From: Ministeria vibrans ATCC 50519
Lineage: Eukaryota; Opisthokonta; Filasterea
NCBI GenBank assembly: GCA_943704425.1
Contig: CALSCP010002817.1
Location: 8,523-34,655 of the forward strand
Direction of reading: 5' to 3'
DNA: 26,133 bases
The first letter of the stretch is position 1; each line of letters begins with the position of its first letter. Positions 21,601-26,133 of this stretch are shown here, piece by piece. Below the pieces are notes generated by a model that was not told the DNA's origin, made no database searches, and saw only the letters and a list, made by a program, of their open reading frames with translations. The translations under genes and the position numbers were made by a program.

Positions 21601-22566
21601 CATGTGGACGAGTGCTTGTCGTCGCCGTGCCTCAACGGCGGTTTCTGCAAGGCGGCCACGAGCGGCACGGGTTACGTGTGCGAATGCCCACCGGGTCTCG
21701 GCGGAGCACACTGCTCGGCGTGCTCAAGCAATCCTTGCGGCAACGGCGGCACTTGTGTCGAGGCAAATGGTGGTACAACTTTCACGTGTACGTGTGCCTC
21801 GGGCTGGTCGGGTGCGGTGTGCGAGTCGGATATGGACGAGTGTGCAAGCTCGCCGTGTCAGAATGGCGGAGTGTGCGTCGACGAGGTGGACGCCTTCTCG
21901 TGCACCTGTCCCGCCAATGTTACAGGCACCTTCTGTGACCTGGTGGGTTCACCCTTGGGCACCGGCTCGAGTGGCACTGCATCATGGGTGGTCCCTGTGG
22001 CGCTGATCCTTGCGTTACTGCTGCTTCTTCTACTGCTTCTGCTGCTGTGTGTGTGCTGCCGCAAGCGCAACAAGACACAGGTGGCCGAGGTAGAAGATGC
22101 ACTTGCGACGGCCGCCATGACACCTTCGGGTCCCGTTCTCTACTGCCTGACCGACCTTAATGACTCGCGTCCGTACCACGCGGCTGAGGGACGACGTCCC
22201 AGCAACCTGTCACAGTTGTCGCAGAACAACTTTGTCGGCGGTGGCTTTGCAGGAGCGGACGATGTGGGCGACCAGCTAAACGTGACGGCATCGAGCATGA
22301 ACGATACGCTGCGTGACGGGGCCTACAATGTGGCGGCGGCAGAGCAGACACACGCGGCGCTGCAACGTGCGGCGAGTGGACAGTCTGCGGTGCAGCGACA
22401 GTCATCGTCGGTAGAGCAGTTTATCACAAAGATTGCGGTACAGGAGGAGGAGGTGACGGAGGAGGCGTGGAGCTCGGGTGGGGAGTACGAGGACGATGGA
22501 GAGGAATACGAGGAGAGCTATCCGCGATGGGTGCCCTCTGCGAACCTCAATGAGACCAATGTGTGA
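2..22566 (+). CDS. Giant EGF-repeat type I transmembrane protein (5' partial, contains assembly gap)
   Basis: A single open frame runs from the window edge (codons start at 2) to 10069, and after the N gap from 10168 to the TGA at 22564-22566. Counting the 111-bp gap duplicate once, about 7,451 residues are visible. The N-terminus and signal peptide lie upstream. I count about 175 EGF modules with the pattern [DN]-x-[DN]-E-C-x-S-x-P-C-x4-[TS]-C-x-[DN]-x4-[YF]-x-C-x-C-x-x-G-[FY]-x-G-x-x-C, i.e. calcium-binding EGF. A DUF4082/PEP-CTERM-like domain, a SPRY domain and a LamG-like domain interrupt the array, followed by one TM helix and a 168-residue tail. No LNR, heterodimerisation or ankyrin domains are visible, so it is not Notch; the layout resembles Crumbs or fibropellin only loosely. 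A rod-like extracellular adhesion or matrix role is inferred from cbEGF proteins. No intron is visible although the neighbouring genes are intron-dense. Confidence 0.93.
2053..2685 (+). repeat. Downstream copy of 18-module segmental duplication
   Basis: This is the second copy of the 633-bp block at 1-633. After an unmatched stretch (2686-2755 against 634-703), similarity resumes in the same register: 704-831 matches 2756-2883 with two synonymous differences. The interrupted identity suggests a mosaic produced by gene conversion rather than one simple duplication. Confidence 0.95.
9959..10069 (+). repeat. Left copy of 111-bp perfect duplicate flanking the gap
   Basis: These 111 bases, ending exactly at the first N, are identical to 10168-10278, which begin exactly at the last N. 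They encode 37 residues of one EGF module starting with D-V-D-E-C. The matching first base (G at 9959 and at 10168) distinguishes this pair from the otherwise identical copy at 15764 onward, where the corresponding base is A. The pair therefore looks like overlapping contig ends. Confidence 0.95.
10070..10167. other. Assembly gap (98 N)
   Basis: A run of 98 undetermined bases shifts the reading frame (frame 2 before, frame 1 after). Removing the Ns together with one copy of the flanking 111-bp duplicate deletes 209 bases and rejoins the two frames precisely within one normal EGF module. The simplest reading is an unmerged contig overlap, not a real gap or frameshift. Confidence 0.97.
10168..10278 (+). 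repeat. Right copy of 111-bp perfect duplicate flanking the gap
   Basis: Identical to 9959-10069 and abutting the gap. It continues uninterrupted into the next EGF module (N-V-N-E-C-G-S-S). In a corrected assembly this and the left copy are probably one and the same sequence. Confidence 0.95.
10169..10495 (+). repeat. 327-bp near-identical block, copy 1 (three EGF modules)
   Basis: Matches 15764-16090 at a 5595-bp offset with one difference that I can find: T at 10331 versus C at 15926, which changes Ile to Thr in the C3-C4 loop of the second module. The block covers almost three EGF modules. By my count 49 modules separate the copies. Such identity between distant units of an otherwise diverged array points to recent conversion or duplication, and it is a likely cause of the nearby contig break. 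Confidence 0.95.
15764..16090 (+). repeat. 327-bp near-identical block, copy 2
   Basis: Partner of 10169-10495. Identity ends at 16090, inside the C5-C6 region of the third module and just before the module that hosts the DUF4082-like insertion. The flanking modules on both sides of the two copies differ, so the boundary is sharp. Confidence 0.95.
16153..16728 (+). other. Nested domain: DUF4082 / PEP-CTERM-type beta-sandwich-like
   Basis: About 192 residues are inserted inside one EGF module: C1-C3 lie just before (C3 at 16150) and C4-C6 follow from 16729. The insert contains TIGWTF (near 16235), [14 protein letters not shown] (near 16350-16373), [12 protein letters not shown] (near 16470-16505) and a terminal GRFGPNILL (near 16670-16695). 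From memory this order matches bacterial secreted proteins of the PEP-CTERM/DUF4082 type (GxxF ... ALGxxD ... HxVxLW ... PVxLxAGxxY ... FGPN). Two cysteines near 16600 and 16636 may pair. The family assignment is by motif order only; that it is a compact nested beta-rich domain is more certain than its name. Confidence 0.6.
16918..17430 (+). other. SPRY (B30.2-like) domain inserted in the EGF array
   Basis: About 170 residues lie between a two-cysteine EGF stub (ECLSGQEC, ending at 16917) and a complete EGF module whose first Cys is at 17431. SPRY hallmarks appear in order: GRFSWSIQV (near 17038), IGVARES (near 17107), [10 protein letters not shown] (near 17160), [11 protein letters not shown] (near 17250), [14 protein letters not shown] (near 17290-17331) and YLPAVSL (near 17355). 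SPRY is a beta-sandwich protein-interaction fold, best known from intracellular proteins; here the topology places it outside the cell. Confidence 0.85.
18559..19155 (+). other. LamG / concanavalin-like jellyroll domain between EGF modules
   Basis: About 200 residues separate two EGF modules without disrupting either. Features in order: FSIGGWVQQ (near 18730), an aromatic-rich strand with ELWFVYL (near 18850-18873), [13 protein letters not shown] (near 18928-18966), VFVDGVPVG (near 18985-19012), LTVGRRP (near 19060-19080) and [13 protein letters not shown] (near 19090-19128). This is the standard layout of LamG_3/pentraxin-like domains (W-H-H, V-D-G, G-x-I-D-x-V). Such domains bind glycans or partner proteins at the cell surface. 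Confidence 0.85.
21985..22059 (+). other. Single transmembrane helix
   Basis: A run of 25 hydrophobic residues starting at Trp (21985-21987) contains an almost pure Leu stretch, then CVCC and a basic stop-transfer sequence (RKRNK, from 22060). The preceding 16 residues form a Gly/Ser/Thr-rich juxtamembrane linker after the last EGF module. The array is therefore predicted to be extracellular and the C-terminus cytosolic. The CVCC motif next to the membrane is a plausible S-palmitoylation site. Confidence 0.95.
22060..22563 (+). other. Cytoplasmic tail, 168 residues, ending in PDZ-ligand-like ETNV
   Basis: The tail lacks cysteines apart from one near its start (YCLTDL). It is rich in Ser/Gln/Ala in the middle and strongly acidic near the end (EEEVTEEAW and [16 protein letters not shown]). 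Three tyrosines in the acidic cluster resemble tyrosine-kinase substrate contexts. The last four residues, E-T-N-V, fit the class I PDZ ligand pattern [ST]-x-[hydrophobic]-COOH. No recognised folded domain is visible, so signalling or scaffold attachment is inference. Confidence 0.75.
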
Positions 22567-22769
22567 TGACGAAGAGAGAGAGAGAGAGTGTGTGTGTGAG
22601 AGAGAGAGAGTGACAGAGCGAGAGAGAGAGAGAAAGAAAAAAGATTTAAAGTGACAGAGAGAGAGAAAGGGAGAGAGAGTGATAGATGTATAATATTCAA
22701 CAATTCAGTGCGTGTGAGTAAAAACATAAAGAAACGGATTTATATACAAAAGAAATGAAAAATGGGGGT
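22567..22769. other. Convergent intergenic region between the EGF gene and PEX7
   Basis: Only 203 bp separate the two stop codons of the convergent genes. The first half is GA-microsatellite, the second half AT-rich with TATAATATT and ACATAAAG. No canonical AATAAA is present on either strand. The two 3' UTRs may overlap. Confidence 0.85.
22571..22686 (+). repeat. GA-rich microsatellite with GT tract
   Basis: An imperfect (GA)n run interrupted by GTGTGTGTG and by AAAGTGACAG-type units starts five bases after the EGF-gene stop. It would form a purine-rich 3' UTR on the + strand and a CU-rich segment on the opposite strand. Confidence 0.95.
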
Positions 22770-24831
22770 TTAGATTGTCAGTGAGTTTTGTGGCAATTGA
22801 TAGATGTGAATGTGTTCGTCCCAGGAACTGTCGACACAGAGACCATTTTGGTGGTTTGAGAGATCAAGACCACAAATAAACTCTGAGTGGCGCGAAATCA
22901 AATCGAGAGCAGAGCCCGTTCGGCTGTCAAAAGTGCGCACTGTCATATCGTAACCTATTGAATATTTTTATATTATCATTAGTATATTAATTCAATTTTT
23001 CGAGCGAAAACTTCTATTCAATCACTCAAACACATGTATGGTAGCAGTTTAAGCGCGTGAGTTCTTACTGGCTGATGCAATGAGATGAGGAGAATGTGGA
23101 GAGAATTTGACACGACGGACGGCGAAACGATGGCCAAGACACACTGACAGAGGAGAAAATGGAGCGCGAATGTCCCACACTGCAAGAGAAACAAAAGAGA
23201 GAAAGAGAGAGGAGAGAGAAACAAAGTGAGAGAGAGAGAAACAAAGTGATAGAGAGAGAAACAAAATGATAGAGAGAGAAACAAGTGATAGAGAGAGAAA
23301 CAAAGTGATAGAGAGACACACAAAGTGATAGAGAAAGAGGAGGGAGAAAGGATACAAAGTCGAGTGACAAAGTGATAGAGAGAGAAACAAAGTGATAGAG
23401 AGACACACAAAATGATAGAGAGACACACAAAGTGATAGAGAGAGAGAGGAGGGAGAAAGGAGGGAGAAAGAAGACAAAGTCGAGTGACAAAGTGATAGAG
23501 AGGGAAAGTGATAAAAAGAGTGACAAAGCGAGAGACAAAGTGATAGAAAGAGGTATTGAAGGAGGGTAGACAGTAAATAAGAACGGAAATGACTAATAAG
23601 TAGAATGCGTGTAAGAATAAGAAACTGACAAAAGGACATTGTCTGAAGGAAAAAGAGTGAAAGAGACACTGAAATGCGATCGGGTGTCGCGTGAAAAACT
23701 CGAGAACAAGGCATACCTCTGAGAGTGGAATCGGTTGAGCCAGACACACAAATGTTTGGGTCATATTTGGAGAAGTCACACGAGAGAATTTCGGAATCGT
23801 GAGCGAAAATAGACTGAACGGGACTGGAACCGGAACGGGGATCCCACAAGCGAAGAGTGTGATCGCCACTGGCACTAAGAATGGTCTAAGAAAATACAAG
23901 TGAGTGAGTGATTGTGCAATCCAATGTGAGTCGAAGTTTAAGGTGTTGAGTCGTTACGTCTGGAAGATAGGGAGAGAAAATGGCGGAATATACGACATTT
24001 TCGTGACCTGTAAACTCATGAATAGGATCACTTCTTCGAGGGTCCCACTATGAAAAAGATGTAAATACGGCTATACAAGAGACACACACACATAGAGAGA
24101 GAGAAGGTTCTGCACGTACAAGTTTGATGGATTTGTCCCAAGACGCACTGACAAACGTCTGTTTGTGCACAAGATTCCAATCCACTCCGTACACCTACAG
24201 GATTGAGTAAGCACGCGCACGGCTATCGTAAGACACCAAGCTACCTCTTTGCTGTGGCCTTTGAAAATCAGTAACGGAGCATTCTACAAAAAATAAATAA
24301 TAATAATAATATTAATCAATAAAAATTATTCGTGATCAATGGAAAGTGGTGCGCCAATGGATACCGTTGGCTGATTCGCATCCCACAGCTGTATTGAGCC
24401 ATCGCCACAGCCAGTGACCACATGGTCCTCGACAAGCTCGCTCCAGGCCACATCGAAGAGCGCGTCGGGCGTCTCAAACCTACAGTTCAAGAGAAAGAGA
24501 GAGAAAGAGAGAGAGAGAGAGTGAGAGAGAGTTTGGCGAACTTGGATCTGTTCAAAAGTGACCTCCTCTGCTCAATCCACTCGCCACCGGGACGCGATTC
24601 GCCCATGAGAAGGAGTGCTCCACAGCCGGCAATGCCGTAGTACTGCGCAGCGGCAACAGCAACGCGTCCGGGAGTCCACGGAGAGAATTCGGTCGCGTAA
24701 CTTACGAGAGAGAGAGAGCGAGAGAGAGAGAGACAGAGTTTGTGTGTGTGTCAGCACAAGAAACAAATTATATAGAGAACCGGCGAGCGTCACCCGTGAA
24801 CGCCCGTGGTACGAGCGGCTGTAAACGCCAT
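22770..24831 (-). CDS. PEX7: Peroxisomal targeting signal 2 receptor PEX7 (complete, nine exons)
   Basis: PEX7 binds the N-terminal PTS2 signal of peroxisomal matrix proteins in the cytosol and, with a PEX5- or PEX20-type co-receptor, delivers them to the import machinery. Exons on the minus strand: 24831-24794, 24700-24563, 24479-24365, 24283-24245, 24194-24120, 24047-23958, 23885-23717, 23179-23069 and 22954-22770. All junctions are GT-AG, and phases join into 319 residues (human PEX7 is 323). Diagnostic stretches: [14 protein letters not shown] then YYGIAGCG near the N-terminus, [92 protein letters not shown] and [10 protein letters not shown] at the C-terminus. Six to seven WD40 blades are recognisable. 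The ATG at 24831 gives the expected short N-terminus. The seventh intron is unusually long (537 bp). Confidence 0.95.
23184..23553. repeat. Purine-rich minisatellite in PEX7 intron 7
   Basis: Repeated ~20-bp units of the form GAGAAACAAAGTGATAGAG, alternating with variants carrying GAGACACACAAAGTGATAG. A higher-order segment with GAGGAGGGAGAAAGGA and ACAAAGTCGAGTGACAAAGTG occurs twice, at roughly 23310-23380 and 23420-23500. It lies in the 537-bp intron (23180-23716), where the transcribed sense is pyrimidine-rich. Confidence 0.9.
24487..24531. repeat. GA microsatellite in PEX7 intron 2
   Basis: An imperfect (GA)n tract on the + strand appears as a CT-rich polypyrimidine tract just upstream of the 3' splice site at 24480-24481 in the transcribed sense. 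It may serve as an extended polypyrimidine tract. Confidence 0.85.
24703..24752. repeat. GA/GT microsatellite in PEX7 intron 1
   Basis: (GA)n followed by GTGTGTGTGT on the + strand, in the first intron (24701-24793). In the sense strand it gives ACACAC then CTCTCT leading to the acceptor at 24701-24702. Confidence 0.85.
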
Positions 24832-25148
24832 TTGAAGTGGAATGGAGAAAGATAATTGAAATTAATTATTAATTATTGAAGAGATCAAAATAATTATATT
24901 ATTCTGCGGCATAATAAATAATAATTTATTTTAAAATTAATTATATTAGTTACTCATTAATCTATCGCCTATCCTAATCCTTCCTTAAGGTCTCACCCAC
25001 CTCTCCACTTCTTCCCTCACAACCCAAAAACTTGTTTACTTGGCAATTTTCACCGGATTGCGTATAGTGCAGTTTGTCCTCAAATTGCCGTTTGACTTAT
25101 CAAATCTCTTAGATTCATTCTTAAGTTGTGTGTGACTACTGGAAAGAA

Positions 25149-25179
<31 letters not shown>

Positions 25180-25431
25180 TCGACACGCTTTTAAGACAGT
25201 CGACACTTGGGCTTGCTGGTCAGTTCAATAAGCTTATTGTTGATTGCTGATTATGATGGGTCCCATCCAGAAGCGCTTTCCGCTCTTCAGTACCTTTGTG
25301 ATCTTTTCGTTTTGTGCGATTCAATGGAGTAGTGATAATAAAATAATTATTTTATATTCATCCACTCATAGTTCAGTGAAAGAGACAGAAAAAGAAGAGT
25401 TTAATTAACGATTAAACGGGGTAAATATAAA
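24832..25431. other. Intergenic region between PEX7 start and P450 stop
   Basis: 600 bp without a gene I can support. 24850-24960 is strongly AT-rich with TAATTATTAATTATT-type tracts. 24960-25140 is pyrimidine-rich on the + strand. 25143-25180 is a GA microsatellite. 25245-25340 is GC-richer and coding-like, with a 51-codon + strand ORF at 25253-25408 (MMGPIQKRFP start) that I do not recognise. The region must hold the PEX7 promoter and the P450 3' UTR; no TATA box or poly(A) signal stands out clearly. Confidence 0.7.
25143..25180. repeat. GA microsatellite (intergenic)
   Basis: An almost pure AG/GA run with one C interruption, upstream of PEX7 on its non-template side. The purine-rich strand is +, as in the other GA tracts of this segment. 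Confidence 0.9.
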
Positions 25432-25955
25432 TCAGGTGACATGGACGAACATTCCATACTTGGGAATGACAGGCACGGTGTAGTCGTCTGCCTCACCCCC
25501 CTTACACTGGTCAATGGGTGTCAGGGTGAAGCGTTGAGTGAGCAGTGAGAGGATCACGCGAGCCTCAAGAAGCGCAAGATGTTGACCAAGGCAGTTGCGT
25601 GGCCCTATGACACAGAAGGAAAAATTGAGTTGCGCGAGAGAGTAAGTGTGTTGTTGGTACCAATGATGAAAGGGAGAAATGCGTTTGGATCGTGTTTCTC
25701 TTCGAATCGTTCGGGGTGGAACTCAAGGGGAGCCTCCCACACCTCAGGGTCAAGGTGGACAGAGCTGATACTAAAATAAGAGAAGGAAGAGAATGAGTGA
25801 GTGGGTGAAAGGAATAGCAAGAGATGAGAAAGAGCGAGTGTGTGTTCACCTGCAGAACATTCTTGTTCCGGGCGCAATATAGTTCCCGTCGAGTGTGTCC
25901 TCGTTGACTGCCTGACGCACAACCACCGGAACGGGAGTGTGGCGACGCAGAGTCT
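25432..25955 (-). CDS. Cytochrome P450, C-terminal part (three exons, 5' partial)
   Basis: A heme-thiolate monooxygenase. Exons on the minus strand: 25955-25850, 25770-25661 and 25604-25432, with GT-AG introns of 79 and 56 bp and consistent phases, ending in TGA at 25434-25432. The first visible exon starts with the last two bases of a Glu codon, completing the K-helix E-T-L-R (ExxR). Then come APGTRMF, HLDPEVWEAP, FHPERF (PERF motif) and, across the second intron, FIIGPRNCLG, the FxxGxRxCxG heme-binding loop with its axial Cys, followed by the L-helix and VPVIPKYGMFVHVT at the end. About 129 residues are visible of a usual ~500. The C-terminal features resemble CYP4-clan-like enzymes, but the family is not assigned. 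A catalytic Thr, membrane anchor and substrate clues are out of view. Confidence 0.94.
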
Positions 25956-26133
25956 CTATGAAAAACAGAGCAAAAGAAGAAGAAGGCGGCAATCAGTCCA
26001 TGCGCACTGTAAATGTAACCTCTATCACTTTGTTTCTCTGTCTCTGTCTGTCTGTCTGTCTGTATATCTTCTTTTAAGAGATATCCTCTCAGTGTCTAGG
26101 TGCAGGAAAGAAGAATGAGAATAAGATGTGACA
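25956..26133 (-). other. Probable intron of the P450 gene, upstream exon not resolved
   Basis: Upstream of the acceptor TTTTTCATAG at 25956-25965 the minus strand is pyrimidine-rich and then microsatellite. The preceding exon must end in G to complete the Glu codon of E-T-L-R. I could not find a convincing donor and coding stretch before the window edge, so this is most likely all intron. Confidence 0.6.
26020..26062. repeat. CTGT microsatellite plus one inverted copy of the intron minisatellite unit
   Basis: 26020-26038 is the exact reverse complement of the 19-base unit GAGAAACAAAGTGATAGAG that fills PEX7 intron 7. It is followed by CTGT repeats. The same unit therefore occurs at two loci in opposite orientations. 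Confidence 0.85.

Larger units (their letters stand above)
2..21936 (+). repeat. Coding tandem array of ~114-bp units (about 175 calcium-binding EGF modules)
   Basis: The DNA repeats with a period near 114 bp (38 codons), each unit encoding one six-cysteine EGF module. About 88 modules precede the gap and about 87 more follow it once the duplicated module is removed. Most modules carry the calcium-binding [DN]-x-[DN]-E start and the Asp/Asn hydroxylation motif C-x-[DN]-x4-[YF]-x-C-x-C. Exceptions include shortened C2-C3 loops (around 4610-4630, 8610-8625, 18250-18262 and 19660-19673), widened C1-C2 loops (around 8709-8730 and 9403-9420), and missing calcium-type linkers near 20659-20673 and 21712-21723. 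The last module ends with Cys at 21934-21936. Confidence 0.95.

Noticed and set aside
39-22405. Many long alternative-frame and antisense ORFs across the EGF array
   Set aside because: They are shadows created by the 114-bp periodic, stop-poor coding sequence. Their translations are low-complexity and lack any recognisable fold.
2-22566. Calling the giant protein Notch
   Set aside because: There are no LNR modules, heterodimerisation region, RAM or ankyrin repeats, and the module number and inserted SPRY/LamG domains do not fit. Only the EGF glycosylation motifs are shared.
22571-23553. CRISPR-like array in the repeated GA segments
   Set aside because: Units are imperfect and abutting, with no unique spacers, in eukaryotic intron or intergenic context.
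23018-23899. Long minus-strand Ser/Leu-rich ORFs (up to 293 codons)
   Set aside because: They read through the CT-rich PEX7 intron 7. Only the ends, 23885-23717 and 23179-23069, are PEX7 exons.
24422-24824. Plus-strand ORFs in the PEX7 5' region
   Set aside because: They overlap PEX7 exons and GA microsatellites in antisense. The RERERE-type protein is a translation of the repeat.
25972-26045. A P450 exon ending in AAAGTGATAGAG before GTTACA
   Set aside because: It would read K-V-I-E, which resembles the K-helix approach, but it ends in the wrong phase for the downstream AG-ACT-CTG-CGT. The sequence is a copy of the minisatellite unit.

Overview
The window is eukaryotic nuclear DNA. Three protein-coding loci are visible, all with GT-AG gene structure or a single-pass eukaryotic membrane-protein layout. 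Short introns (mostly 50-114 bp), tight gene spacing and a 22 kb uninterrupted exon point to a compact protist-type genome. The domain set (calcium-binding EGF arrays, LamG, SPRY, a transmembrane segment) would suit a unicellular holozoan such as a choanoflagellate relative, but the sequence alone does not fix the lineage.

Region 1 (2-22566, + strand) is one giant type I membrane protein gene, open at its 5' end. Counting the gap once, I count about 175 EGF modules of ~38 residues (about 7,450 visible residues). The array is followed by one transmembrane helix and a 168-residue cytoplasmic tail ending in a class I PDZ-ligand-like -ETNV. Three non-EGF domains interrupt the array between 16.15 and 19.16 kb: a beta-sandwich domain resembling bacterial DUF4082/PEP-CTERM-type domains (nested inside an EGF module), a SPRY domain, and a LamG/concanavalin-like domain. 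A 98-N gap (10070-10167) is flanked by a perfect 111-bp duplicate; removing the duplicate and the Ns restores one reading frame, so the gap looks like an assembly seam. Long near-identical segments (633 bp at 18-module spacing; 327 bp at 49-module spacing) show recent duplication or gene conversion.

Region 2 (22567-22769) is a 203-bp convergent intergenic segment dominated by a GA microsatellite.

Region 3 (22770-24831, - strand) is a complete PEX7 gene, the WD40 receptor for PTS2 peroxisomal import, which I resolve into nine exons and 319 residues. Its seventh intron (537 bp) is filled by a purine-rich minisatellite.

Region 4 (24832-25431) is AT-rich intergenic DNA, with a small GC-richer island near 25.25-25.34 kb.

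Region 5 (25432-26133, - strand) is the 3' part of a cytochrome P450 gene. Three exons carry the K-helix ExxR, the PERF motif and the heme-binding FIIGPRNCLG decapeptide. The upstream exons lie beyond or at the window edge.

I see no sign that the three genes work together: a cell-surface or matrix rod, a peroxisomal import receptor and a monooxygenase are simply neighbours. I recognised no RNA genes, CRISPR arrays or intact transposons.
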